Source: Deinococcus arboris (GTDB lineage Bacteria > Deinococcota > Deinococci > Deinococcales > Deinococcaceae). From it: a DNA stretch of 14,168 nt. The DNA lies in assembly GCF_009755355.1 (NCBI RefSeq), contig NZ_WQLB01000057.1:1-14168 (forward strand), written 5' to 3'. Both the position numbers and the translations under genes were made by a program. Positions 1 to 7,187 of the stretch are shown here, in pieces. Numbering within the stretch: the first letter of the stretch is position 1; the number at the start of each line of letters is the position of its first letter. The notes under the pieces were generated by a model, which saw nothing but the letters and a program-made list of their open reading frames with translations, was not told where the DNA came from and did no database searches.

Positions 1-7
1 CATACCC

Positions 8-36
8 TTGACTCAGGCCGTATACCGCGCTAGAGT
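8..36 (+). promoter_or_regulatory. Weak candidate promoter at left edge
   Basis: TTGACT (8-13) is followed after 17 bases by TAGAGT (31-36), a fair match to a sigma-70-type -35/-10 pair. A transcript from here would meet the hairpin and T-tract at 48-69 almost at once. It would therefore make only a very short RNA, or the match is accidental and this is the tail of an off-window gene: reading frame 1 runs ten codons from base 1 to a TAG at 31-33. Confidence 0.2.
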
Positions 37-47
37 TGTTGACATCA

Positions 48-69
48 CCGCCCAAGAGGCGGCTTTTTT
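48..69 (+). terminator. Rho-independent terminator, plus strand
   Basis: A 5-bp stem, CCGCC (48-52) with GGCGG (58-62), has a five-base loop and is followed by C and six T (64-69). The T-tract is on the plus strand, so it ends transcription entering from the left of the window. It overlaps the stop codon of mobA, which converges on it from the minus strand. No T-tract follows the hairpin on the minus strand. Confidence 0.6.
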
Positions 70-610
70 ATTGTTGTAGGTCGGCCGGTGTGTTCACGTT
101 GCGCAGGCCAGGCAGGCCAGAGACCAGCACCGTGCTTTCCCTGGAAGCGGCCAGGCGCAGGCGCCGTTCGCCACTGTCCAGCAGGCCAGTCACTCTGGGC
201 AGCAGCGCCGTGTGATACAGCGCGGCCAGTGGTTGCGGGCGCCCGCTGGCGTCCAGGGCCTGCACGCTCAGGGTCTCTGGCGTCCGGGCCTCCAACAGCG
301 CCTGCCAGTAAGCAGGGGTCAGGTCCGGCAGGTCAACGCCGGCCAGCGCCACCCAGCCGGGGGGGGCGGCGCCCAGAGCCGCCTCCAAGCCAGCCAGCGG
401 CCCCTCGCCGGGCCGGGTGTCAGGAACCGGGTGCCAGCCAGGAGCGTCGTAACGGCCCGGCGGTGCCACCAGCAGGCGCTTGGAGCAGGCCTGAAGACTG
501 GCACACACCCGGTTCAGCAGGGTTTGCCCATCCAGCAGCGCCAGCGCCTTGTCGGCCCCGAATCGGCTGGAGCGGCCTCCTGCCAGCACCGCCGCCGTCA
601 GGTCGTTCAC
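68..610 (-). CDS. mobA: Molybdenum cofactor guanylyltransferase MobA
   Basis: This enzyme transfers GMP from GTP to Mo-molybdopterin, giving the guanine dinucleotide form of the molybdenum cofactor used by DMSO-reductase-type enzymes in the cytoplasm. The 180-residue product has the nucleotidyltransferase signature LAGGRSSRFGADK (residues 9-21), a PGEGPLAGL loop (67-75), the metal-binding GVDLP (Asp93), and the family-typical C-terminal NVNTPADL (171-178). Length is normal for MobA (about 190-200). The start is GTG at 610-608, and its bases form GTGA with the TGA stop of the upstream aldehyde dehydrogenase, so translation is probably coupled; no good Shine-Dalgarno is visible inside the upstream gene. 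No other molybdenum cofactor gene is in the window, and the neighbouring dehydrogenase family does not use molybdenum, so the pairing does not itself indicate a shared pathway. Confidence 0.9.
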   Translation of the reverse strand: MNDLTAAVLAGGRSSRFGADKALALLDGQTLLNRVCASLQACSKRLLVAPPGRYDAPGWHPVPDTRPGEGPLAGLEAALGAAPPGWVALAGVDLPDLTPAYWQALLEARTPETLSVQALDASGRPQPLAALYHTALLPRVTGLLDSGERRLRLAASRESTVLVSGLPGLRNVNTPADLQQ

Positions 611-2058
611 TCGCGCGGGCCGCTCTGACGTTCCAGCAGCCGCAGCGCCCAGGCCACCAGGCGCGGCCCTGGGCGGCCATAGGGCGGATAGGTAAAGCGC
701 ACCACACTGCGTCGGGGTTCGGTCAGCACGGCGCGCTCGTGGCTGAAGGCCCGGAACCCGTGTTCGCCGTGGTAGGCGCCCATGCCGCTGGGCCCCACGC
801 CTCCAAACGGCAGATGGGGGTTGGTCAGGTGGACGACTGTTCCGTTGACCACCATGCCGCCGCTGGTCGTCTCGCGCTGGACGCGGCGCGTCACGGCCTC
901 ATCCTCGGCGAACAGATACAGGGCCAGCGGGGCGTCCAGCCGGCGAATCAGGGCCAGGGCCTCGTCCAGCGTGCGGTAGGTCAGGATGGGCAGCACTGGG
1001 CCAAACAGTTCCTCGGCCATCAGGGGCATGTCCGGGGTCACGTCGGCCACGATGGTCGGGGCCACAAAGCGCTCGGCGGGGCTGAATTCGCCGCCGCGCA
1101 CCACCCGCGCCCCCTGCGCCACGCTCTGACGGGTCAGGCGCTCCAGACGTTCCACACTGCGGTCGTCCACCAGTCGCCCGTAATCGGGGCCGGCCCGCAG
1201 CCACGCGCGGTCACCGTAGCGGCGCGCGATCACCTCATCCAGGGCCAGCAGCAGCGCGCCCTGCTGGTGTTCAGGCACCAGCACATAGTCCGGGGCCACG
1301 CAGGTTTGCCCGGCATTCAGCAGCTTGCCCCAGGCAATTCGCTCGGCGCTCAGGGTCAGGTCGGCGCTGGCGTCAATCAGGGCCGGACTCTTGCCACCCA
1401 GTTCCAGGGTCACGCTGGTCAGGTGGGCGGCGGCGGCGCGCATGACCTGGCGGCCCACCGCCGTGCTGCCTGTAAAAAAGATGTGGTCAAAGGGCAGGTC
1501 GGTCAGGGCGCGGGCCACCTCGGCGTCCCCTTCTACGGTCGCCACGAGATGCGGCTCAAAGACGCTGTCCAGCAGCTCGCGCAGTGCCCGGGCCACATGC
1601 GGCGCTTTCTCGCTGGGCTTCAGGATGACGGTGTTGCCCGCCGCCAGGCTGGCCACGAGCGGCGCCAGGGCGAGGTTCACCGGGTAATTCCAGGGGCTCA
1701 GAATCAGGGTGACGCCGCGCGCCTGCGGCTGAATCTCACTCCTGGCGCCCAGCAGCACCGCTGGGGTGGGGGCGGTGCGGGTGGCCATCCAGCGCGGCAG
1801 GCGGCGAATGGCGTGCTGAATTTCTTCCAGCACCGGGTGCAACTCGGTGATTTCGGCCTCGGCGCGGCTCTTGCCCAGGTCCCGCTTCAGGGCGTCGGCC
1901 AGGGCTGTGCGCCGGGCACGAATGGCGTCGTGCAGACGGCGCAAAATCGCTTGCCGCTGCGCGGGGGTCGTCTGCGCCGCCGTCCAGCGGTGGGCGCGCT
2001 GCCGCTCGAAAAGGGCGTGCAGGTCGGGCGTGGTGACCGGGGGGGCAGGCTGCGTCAT
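607..2058 (-). CDS. NAD(P)-dependent aldehyde dehydrogenase, ALDH3-like
   Basis: This enzyme oxidises an aldehyde to a carboxylate using NAD(P). In the 483-residue product the substrate/cofactor motif PWNYP lies at about 122-126, KPSEKAP at 147-153, the nucleotide-binding FTGSTAVGR from 195, the general base in ELGGK (Glu219), the catalytic cysteine in NAGQTC (Cys253), and EELFGP further on. The C-terminal half (HLPFGGVGPSGMGAYHG) is typical of the class 3 / coniferyl or fatty aldehyde dehydrogenase branch. The exact substrate cannot be read from sequence. I chose the ATG at 2058 because AGAGGTG ends three bases before it; a GTG six bases further upstream (2064) is in frame and lies within that Shine-Dalgarno-like stretch. 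It is the first gene of a pair with mobA, with a four-base overlap. A palindrome covering its -35 (2106-2120) suggests control by a repressor responding to a small molecule, perhaps an aldehyde (inference). Confidence 0.93.
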   Translation of the reverse strand: MTQPAPPVTTPDLHALFERQRAHRWTAAQTTPAQRQAILRRLHDAIRARRTALADALKRDLGKSRAEAEITELHPVLEEIQHAIRRLPRWMATRTAPTPAVLLGARSEIQPQARGVTLILSPWNYPVNLALAPLVASLAAGNTVILKPSEKAPHVARALRELLDSVFEPHLVATVEGDAEVARALTDLPFDHIFFTGSTAVGRQVMRAAAAHLTSVTLELGGKSPALIDASADLTLSAERIAWGKLLNAGQTCVAPDYVLVPEHQQGALLLALDEVIARRYGDRAWLRAGPDYGRLVDDRSVERLERLTRQSVAQGARVVRGGEFSPAERFVAPTIVADVTPDMPLMAEELFGPVLPILTYRTLDEALALIRRLDAPLALYLFAEDEAVTRRVQRETTSGGMVVNGTVVHLTNPHLPFGGVGPSGMGAYHGEHGFRAFSHERAVLTEPRRSVVRFTYPPYGRPGPRLVAWALRLLERQSGPRE

Positions 2059-2088
2059 GGACACCTCTGGGGAGTAGAGCTTGAACTG

Positions 2089-2118
2089 AGTATAACGCAG
2101 AAGTGACTGGTCTGACCA
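2089..2118 (-). promoter_or_regulatory. Promoter of the aldehyde dehydrogenase-mobA pair
   Basis: On the minus strand TATACT (2094-2089; five of six to TATAAT) is preceded after 18 bases by TGGTCA (2118-2113; four of six to TTGACA). Transcription would start near 2082, about 25 bases before the ATG at 2058. The -35 hexamer lies inside the 15-base palindrome 2106-2120. Confidence 0.5.
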
Positions 2119-2120
2119 GT
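2106..2120. promoter_or_regulatory. Perfect 15-bp palindrome, probable repressor operator
   Basis: ACTGGTC, one central T, then GACCAGT: seven-base arms, all matching. It overlaps the -35 of the minus-strand dehydrogenase promoter, the position where a dimeric repressor blocks polymerase. Size and symmetry resemble operators of TetR-type regulators. No regulator gene is in the window, so the protein that binds is unknown. The divergent lipoprotein gene starts 167 bases away, so the site is more likely to govern the dehydrogenase. Confidence 0.5.
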
Positions 2121-2286
2121 TGGCTACTCCTGTCTGGCAGTCGGAGCAAACGCTTCTGTGCAGCCTTCAGGACCTGTGCTGGCTCTTGGCCGTCCTGTCA
2201 TAAAGCAGCCAAAGCAACACTCTGCGCCGCAGGGATGCCGACACACTACGGCCGATTCGTTTCAACTCTTGTTCGGAGGTGGCCCT

Positions 2287-2727
2287 ATGAAGATGATTCT
2301 GGCTGGTTCGGTCCTGACGCTGGCTCTGAGTGCCTGCACCATGATGATGTCGCCGATGACCTACACACTGGGCAAGCAGCCGGCAGGCGGCGCCCTGAAT
2401 TCAAGTGGGACGGTGGACGTCAAAAAAGACGCCATGATGGTCATGACCAGTGCCAAGGTCATGGGACTGGCGCCCAATACGTACTACGTGGCGCACTACC
2501 ACAACCAGGGGACGGCCAGCACCGACCCGTGTAGCAGCAATGGCCCAGCCATCATGAGCAGCAAGATGGTGGCCCAGTCAGACAGCATGGGGATGCTGAC
2601 CCTGATGGGGTCTGTGGCGGCCAGCGACGTGATGAGCGCGACCTACTTCAACATTCACACGGCCAGTGACGCGGCAGGCACGCCGGCGGATGCTGGCGTC
2701 AGCTGCACGCCTGTCAAGATGATGTAA
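2287..2727 (+). CDS. Methionine-rich lipoprotein, SOD/CHRD-like
   Basis: This is a small secreted lipoprotein of 146 residues. The N-terminus MKMILAGSVLTLALSAC is a lipoprotein signal with the lipid-anchored cysteine at 17. The mature part has HYHNQG (His70, His72), two further cysteines (82 and 140) that could form a disulfide, and YFNIHTASD (His124). These features recall Cu/Zn superoxide dismutase-like or CHRD-domain proteins, but the full SOD metal-ligand set is not evident, so enzyme activity is doubtful. Methionine is very frequent (16 of 130 mature residues), which would suit copper binding or oxidant scavenging (inference). GGAGGTGG ends four bases before the ATG, giving a firm start. 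The gene stands alone: divergent from the dehydrogenase and closed by a strong terminator. No clear promoter was found upstream. An in-frame upstream extension to 2158 was not used because it lacks this ribosome site and would bury the signal peptide. Confidence 0.72.
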   Translation: MKMILAGSVLTLALSACTMMMSPMTYTLGKQPAGGALNSSGTVDVKKDAMMVMTSAKVMGLAPNTYYVAHYHNQGTASTDPCSSNGPAIMSSKMVAQSDSMGMLTLMGSVAASDVMSATYFNIHTASDAAGTPADAGVSCTPVKMM

Positions 2728-2739
2728 AGGCAAAGCCGG

Positions 2740-2777
2740 CAGCGCCAGAGGGGAATGGTCCCCTCTGGCGCTGTTTT
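2740..2777 (+). terminator. Strong rho-independent terminator
   Basis: A perfect 14-bp stem (2740-2753 with 2760-2773) with a six-base loop AATGGT is followed by TTTT (2774-2777). It begins 12 bases after the stop of the lipoprotein gene. On the minus strand no T-tract follows the hairpin, so it serves the plus strand only. Confidence 0.92.
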
Positions 2778-2939
2778 ATCTGTGATTGGGCTGTGCGAGC
2801 AGGAGGACGTGGGGAAGGTGGAGCAGTTCCAGTGCTTTTCTAAACCTGGAGATATGACCTGCGGCGTCCTTTTTTCGCTCTACGCTTCGCTCGCTTCCTC
2901 TCTGCTTGAAGGCCAACTTCCTTCACTTCACCTTTGAGC

Positions 2940-4091
2940 CTATAGGCCCAACATTGCCCGGTAACTGGCCACCAAGGACCCGCCCCACAGCAGCGCCACC
3001 ACGGCGCCCAGGGCCAGGTAGGGGCCGAACTTCACGCGGTTCTCGCGGCGGGTCGCCATCTGCACCAGGCCCAGCAGCGCTCCGGCAAACACCGCCACCA
3101 CCAGCGCCACCAGCAGCCTTTCCCAGCCCAGAAATGCACCGATGACGGCGGCCAGTTTCACGTCGCCAAAGCCCATGGCGCTGGCGTCACTCTGGGCGTC
3201 GTCCTGTGGGGTGTCGTCTTCACGGTGGCGGCGCCAGTGCACCCACCAGTACACGCCGCACACCAGCGAAACCGCGCCGGCGGCGGCCAGGGCGCCCTGC
3301 ACCATCAGAATCATGCCGGGGCCAAAGCCGGCGCTGCCCAGCATCACGCTCACGAGCAGCCCGCCCAGGGTCAACAGTTCGGGAATGCGCACCACGCGCC
3401 GCGCGGCCAGGTTGACCCCTGCCGACAGCAGGCCCACACCCGCGCCCCACCACGGCCCCAGCCACGCGCCCGCCAGCAGCGCCAGGCTAATTTGCTGGTA
3501 GCCCAGCGGGAACTCGGGAAACTGCCGCTCCCGGAAACGGCGCAGCACCCACGACCCCAGTTGGTTGATAGCGACCAACAGGCCCGCACCCAGCAGGGCG
3601 CCCTGCACCGCGCTGGCAAAGTCCGGCAGCTCCGGCGCCCCCCACCAGCCGTTCAGCGCCCCAAAGGCCAGGCCCAGCCCCACGCCGGGCAGAGTCAGTT
3701 CGTCGGGAATCGTGTAGGTGTCCAGGTCAATGGCGCTGCCCACCAGCAGCAGCGTGAACAGCACCATCAGCCCCAGGGCGCCCCAGCCCACGGTCAGCGG
3801 CGGAAACAGCGCGGCAATGGTGGCGTAGCCGATGCCCGTCAGCAGCTCCACCACCGGATAGCGCGCCTTGATGGGCGCCCCGCAGTAACGGCATTTGCCC
3901 CGGAGGGCCAGCCAGGAAAAGACCGGCACCAGGTCCGCCACGCCCAGCCGGTGGTCGCAGTGCGGGCAGTGGCTGGGCGGAAAGGCAATGTTCTCGCCGC
4001 GCGGCAACCGCCAGATCAGCACGTTGGAAAAAGAGCCGACCAGCAGGCCCAGCAGACCGGCGAACACCACAAGCAGGAGGTCAGGACTCAC
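2940..4091 (-). CDS. pilD: Type IV prepilin peptidase / N-methyltransferase
   Basis: This membrane aspartyl protease cleaves the leader of type IV pilins and pseudopilins; family members with the N-terminal domain also methylate the new N-terminus. The 383-residue product starts with a membrane segment and LVGSFSNVLIWRLP (17-30), then the zinc-type cysteine pairs CPHC (42-45) and CRYC (67-70). The first catalytic aspartate lies in DLDTYTIPD (122-130) and the second in GFGDVKLA (Asp310), followed by FGPYLALGA (355-363). Most family members are about 250-290 residues; here about 100 extra residues, mainly hydrophobic, lie between the two catalytic aspartates, ending in a charged stretch (WRRHREDD, from about 286). 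The start is GTG at 4091 with no obvious Shine-Dalgarno, so a slightly different start is possible. It follows the DUF2330 gene by 46 bases, probably on one transcript. No pilin or pilus assembly gene is adjacent. No terminator was found after it. Confidence 0.9.
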   Translation of the reverse strand: MSPDLLLVVFAGLLGLLVGSFSNVLIWRLPRGENIAFPPSHCPHCDHRLGVADLVPVFSWLALRGKCRYCGAPIKARYPVVELLTGIGYATIAALFPPLTVGWGALGLMVLFTLLLVGSAIDLDTYTIPDELTLPGVGLGLAFGALNGWWGAPELPDFASAVQGALLGAGLLVAINQLGSWVLRRFRERQFPEFPLGYQQISLALLAGAWLGPWWGAGVGLLSAGVNLAARRVVRIPELLTLGGLLVSVMLGSAGFGPGMILMVQGALAAAGAVSLVCGVYWWVHWRRHREDDTPQDDAQSDASAMGFGDVKLAAVIGAFLGWERLLVALVVAVFAGALLGLVQMATRRENRVKFGPYLALGAVVALLWGGSLVASYRAMLGL

Positions 4092-4137
4092 GCCAGCAAG
4101 TCTAAGGGGCGAAGTCTTACACAGACGTCTTCAGGCG

Positions 4138-5436
4138 TTACTGATTGCCCTGCATCCGCTGCCGGATGTGGGTGATGTCCCAGCCGGTCAGATTGGCCAG
4201 GGTCTGGGCCTGGGCCTCGTTGCGGCGCTTCAGCTCAGCGCGGTAGCTGGTCATGGCGGCACAGCTGGCGCTGCCCTGGTACGGGTGGCGCAGGATGTAC
4301 CGGCCCTGAAAGGTTGTCTGGTTGTTGGTCACCTTAAAGTGCAGGTCCTGCGGAAAGGTCGCCGCCGTGTAGCGCACGTGTAGCCGGGTCAGGTAAACGG
4401 GCTTGGCGGGCCCCGCCGGGACATCTTGCGAAGATGCGGGCGCCCGGCCCCAGTCCTCCTGCCGCCAGAACACGCCGGCCTCTTTCAACTCCTCGGGTGT
4501 GGGCGGCTCGGTGGAGCAGGGATCGCAGTTATTCGTGTTCCAGGCGTATTCCAGCAGGGCCACATTCTTGCCTTCCCGCTCGTAGGCGCGCCGGAAAACG
4601 TGGCGGTAGAAAGACGCAAACTGGTTTTTCACCAGCAGCGGCACCTCTTTATTGGTGGGAATGGAGGCCGTGCGGTAGTTGCTCGTCTCTACCCGGCCCT
4701 GCGGCGAGAGCAGATAGACCGTCAGGTCCTGCTCGCCGGGCGAATTGAGTGTGCCCAGGCGAATGGGCAGCATGAATTTTTCCGAGGTATAGGACAGCAC
4801 AATCGGGTTCAGAAAGCCGCCCCCAGCCTGTTCAAAGCGCTCGACATTCACCCGCACCACGAAGAATTTCATGCCGCTCTTGAGGTAGCCCCCCAGCATC
4901 GAGTCGGCCCCGGCCGGCAGCTTGTAGCCCTCGCCGCGCAGGTACGCGGCCAGGCCGCTTTGCTGACTCGCACTCAGAATCAGGATGTCGTACTCGCCGA
5001 CCTGGTAGCTGGCTTCGATCTTCACACCCTGGGCCTGGGCACGCAGGGCCGCCCGGTCCTCCACGGGGGCCGAGGTGGGGGCCGCCATCGGCATGGGGGG
5101 GGGCACCGGCGCACAGGGGTTCTCGTCGAAATACTCCACCAATCTTGGCGCGCTGTAGGCATCCAGTTTCTTGACGATGCTGGGGTCGCCAATGCGGATG
5201 TCTTCCCGTTTGGGCACGACGGGAATGGGCACAATGCGCGCAAAATCTTTCACACTGCCGCTGTAGTCGTTCATCATCGTGAACACGCTGCGGTTTCCGT
5301 CACGCGCGATGATGACCTGATTGGTGCGGTTAAACAGCTTGCTGTCGGCCTTCGCCACAAAAAAGCCGCAGAAGGCCGCCGCCGAGGAGGTCAGGGCGAG
5401 GCCGAGAACAGTCCAGGTCAGCCGGGTTTTTCGCAT
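4138..5436 (-). CDS. Secreted DUF2330 family protein
   Basis: This 432-residue exported protein has unknown function. A signal peptide is visible (MRKTRLTWTVLGLALTSSAAA), followed by the DUF2330 hallmark CGFFVAKADSKLFN (23-36), then RTNQVIIARDGNRSVFTMMNDY and the VPIPVVP segment (69-75). A proline-rich insert (109-118) separates the first section from a body that may be built of beta strands. CDPC (304-307) and Cys392 may form disulfides or bind metal. The C-terminus (about 394-430) is helical and charged. The start at 5436 is preferred over an upstream in-frame ATG at 5487 because GGAG lies five bases before it and the signal peptide then begins with MRK. It probably has its own promoter after the rimO terminator; a weak -10-like TATGCT (5488-5483, minus) has no convincing -35. 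The prepilin peptidase gene follows closely. Confidence 0.82.
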   Translation of the reverse strand: MRKTRLTWTVLGLALTSSAAAFCGFFVAKADSKLFNRTNQVIIARDGNRSVFTMMNDYSGSVKDFARIVPIPVVPKREDIRIGDPSIVKKLDAYSAPRLVEYFDENPCAPVPPPMPMAAPTSAPVEDRAALRAQAQGVKIEASYQVGEYDILILSASQQSGLAAYLRGEGYKLPAGADSMLGGYLKSGMKFFVVRVNVERFEQAGGGFLNPIVLSYTSEKFMLPIRLGTLNSPGEQDLTVYLLSPQGRVETSNYRTASIPTNKEVPLLVKNQFASFYRHVFRRAYEREGKNVALLEYAWNTNNCDPCSTEPPTPEELKEAGVFWRQEDWGRAPASSQDVPAGPAKPVYLTRLHVRYTAATFPQDLHFKVTNNQTTFQGRYILRHPYQGSASCAAMTSYRAELKRRNEAQAQTLANLTGWDITHIRQRMQGNQ

Positions 5437-5530
5437 GGGCACTCCGGTGGGCAGAGGGAAGAGGGCGTGTGGTGACAGAGGCAGCATACCTGTGCATCAG
5501 CGCCGGAGCATGCGGATGTGCGGTGCAACA

Positions 5531-5562
5531 CAAAATGGGCGCGGAAGAAGCTCTCCGCGCCC
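5531..5562 (-). terminator. Rho-independent terminator of rimO
   Basis: A perfect 9-bp stem, GGGCGCGGA (5537-5545) with TCCGCGCCC (5554-5562), has an eight-base loop. On the minus strand it is followed by ATTTTG. It begins 14 bases after the rimO stop and separates rimO from the DUF2330 gene. Confidence 0.85.
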
Positions 5563-5576
5563 TGGTGTGTTTCCGC

Positions 5577-7061
5577 CTAGTGCCGCCCGAAGTGCCCCAG
5601 TTGCGGGACGTTGGGGGTCCACGCCGGCTTCTCGACCACCTCGCCGTAGAGGTCGTATTCATCGCTGTCTTCAATCTGCACGCGCACGATGTCGCCAATC
5701 TTGATCTGGCCGGCAAAATCGCCCGCAAAGACATACACCTGGCCGTCAATGCCGGGGGCGTCGCCCTTGGTGCGGCCGATCAACTTGGTGCCGGGCAAGT
5801 CGTCCTCGTCGTCGTTAAATTCGTCCACAATCACGTCCATCACGCGGCCCACCTTCTCGGCCAGCTTCTCGGCGCTGATGCGCTGGGCGACTTCCATGAA
5901 GCGGGCCAGGCGTTCCTGCTTGACCTCTTCGGGCACGGCGCCGTCCAGCGCATTGGCATCGGCTTCCTCGACATCCGAGTACGCAAATGCCCCCACGCGG
6001 TCCAGCCGGGCGTCTTCCAGAAACTGGAGCAGCGCCTGAAACTCGTCCTCGGTTTCGCCGGGAAAGCCCACGATAAAGGTGGAGCGGATCACCAGTTCCG
6101 GGCAAATCTCGCGCCAGCGGCGAATGGTGTCCAGCTGCTTGCCTGCGCCGGGGCGCCGCATGCGCCTGAGGACACTGGGGCTGGCGTGCTGCAGGGGCAC
6201 GTCCAGGTAAGGCAGAATCTTGCCCTGCGCCATCAATTCCACAATTTTTTCAACGTGCGGGTACGGATAGACATAGTGCATCCGCACCCAGGCGCCCATC
6301 TCGCCCAGTTTCACGGCTAGGTCCGTCAGGTGGGCGCGCACCTGCTCACCCTGAAATTCAGACTCGCGGTAGCGCACGTCCACCCCATAAGCAGAGGTGT
6401 CCTGCGAGATAATCATGATCTCTTTGGTGCCGCCCGCAATCAGGCGAAAAGCCTCATACAGCACGGCCCCTGCGTCACGCGACACCTGCAGCCCACGCAG
6501 CTTGGGAATGATGCAAAACGAGCAGGTGTGGTTACAGCCCTCGGCAATCTTGACGTAGGCGTAGTGGCGGGGCGTCAGCTTGACGCTGGGGGCAAAGACG
6601 TCGCCGTGGCGGGTGGTCTCGCGCTCAGGGCGCATGCCGGGGGCGGCCACCGGCAGCAGGCCCGTAAAGGCGCCCTGGTCAAGAGGCAGCAGCTCGCGCA
6701 CGTGGCCCATCACGTCGTCCACCGCCTCGCTGCCGGTAATGGCGGCGACCTTCGGGTGACGCTCCATGATTTTCTCGGGGCGCTCGCCCAAGCAGCCGGT
6801 CACGATGACCTTGCCGGTGGCGTCCAGCGCCTCACCAATGGCGTTCAGGCTTTCTTCCACGGCGGGCGTAATAAAGCCGCAGGTGTTGACAATCACGGCG
6901 TCGGCGTCCTCGTAGCTGGGGGCCACTTCGTAGCCCTCCACGCGCAGCTGGGTCAGAATGCGCTCGCTGTCCACCAGGGCTTTGGGACAGCCCAGGCTGA
7001 TAAACCCCACTTTTCTCGTGCCCCCACTGCTCTTTGCTGGGGCGGGCGTTACCTGTGTCAT
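5577..7061 (-). CDS. rimO: Ribosomal protein S12 methylthiotransferase RimO
   Basis: This radical-SAM enzyme adds a methylthio group to a conserved aspartate of ribosomal protein S12. The 494-residue product has three parts. The N-terminal MTTase domain has its cluster cysteines in [12 protein letters not shown] (Cys25), NTCGF (Cys61) and TGCLGERP (Cys90). The radical-SAM core carries [15 protein letters not shown] (Cys176, 180, 183). A C-terminal TRAM domain includes VIVDEFND and [18 protein letters not shown]. The [12 protein letters not shown] form of the first motif marks RimO rather than MiaB. AAGGAG four bases before the ATG at 7061 fixes the start; a GTG/ATG-type extension to 7097 lacks such a site. 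It follows the hydrolase gene by 126 bases containing a hairpin, and is closed by a strong terminator, so it may be a single-gene unit. Confidence 0.95.
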   Translation of the reverse strand: MTQVTPAPAKSSGGTRKVGFISLGCPKALVDSERILTQLRVEGYEVAPSYEDADAVIVNTCGFITPAVEESLNAIGEALDATGKVIVTGCLGERPEKIMERHPKVAAITGSEAVDDVMGHVRELLPLDQGAFTGLLPVAAPGMRPERETTRHGDVFAPSVKLTPRHYAYVKIAEGCNHTCSFCIIPKLRGLQVSRDAGAVLYEAFRLIAGGTKEIMIISQDTSAYGVDVRYRESEFQGEQVRAHLTDLAVKLGEMGAWVRMHYVYPYPHVEKIVELMAQGKILPYLDVPLQHASPSVLRRMRRPGAGKQLDTIRRWREICPELVIRSTFIVGFPGETEDEFQALLQFLEDARLDRVGAFAYSDVEEADANALDGAVPEEVKQERLARFMEVAQRISAEKLAEKVGRVMDVIVDEFNDDEDDLPGTKLIGRTKGDAPGIDGQVYVFAGDFAGQIKIGDIVRVQIEDSDEYDLYGEVVEKPAWTPNVPQLGHFGRH

Positions 7062-7123
7062 GTGGCTCCTTGCTCGTGCGCCGCGCCCGTCCCACACTCC
7101 GCGGAGGCCAGGGGCACAGAGTT

Positions 7124-7151
7124 CAGCCCGCCACTGTAGCGCGGCGGGCTG
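7124..7151 (-). other. Hairpin without T-tract between hydrolase and rimO
   Basis: Nine-base arms CAGCCCGCC (7124-7132) and GGCGGGCTG (7143-7151) pair perfectly around a ten-base loop. It starts 36 bases after the hydrolase stop. On the minus strand it is followed by AACTCTGTG, not a T-run, so it may stabilise the 3' end of the hydrolase mRNA or act as a weak terminator. The plus strand has no T-run either. Confidence 0.5.
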
Positions 7152-7187
7152 GGTCAGGGAAGGACTTAAGTTACAGGCCTCAGGCCC

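Noticed and set aside
88..2106. Long open frame on the plus strand (about 670 codons)
   Set aside because: It lies antisense to mobA and the aldehyde dehydrogenase, is composed of low-complexity Gly/Gln/His/Arg/Pro text, and has no recognisable motif. High GC content creates such shadows.
2755..2937. Small plus-strand open frame of 60 codons
   Set aside because: It begins inside the terminator stem, has no ribosome site and no recognisable protein features.
4120..4135. AGACGTCT palindrome between DUF2330 and prepilin peptidase genes
   Set aside because: Only eight bases, no T-tract and no promoter overlap; insufficient for a terminator or operator call.
3225..4175. Plus-strand open frame antisense to the prepilin peptidase
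   Set aside because: Rich in His/Gln/Arg with no domain; the opposite strand encodes a clear peptidase with all catalytic motifs.
5437..5487. Upstream start for the DUF2330 protein
   Set aside because: It would add 17 residues before a good signal peptide, and the internal ATG has a proper GGAG.
4426..6320. Plus-strand open frames opposite the DUF2330 gene and rimO
   Set aside because: Antisense to well supported genes, no ribosome sites, and composition typical of antisense GC-rich codons.
7062..7097. Upstream start for RimO
   Set aside because: No ribosome site there, while AAGGAG precedes the ATG at 7061.
7097..7106. Ten-base palindrome CTCCGCGGAG upstream of rimO
   Set aside because: Short GC palindromes are expected by chance in such DNA, and it is not placed on a recognised promoter.
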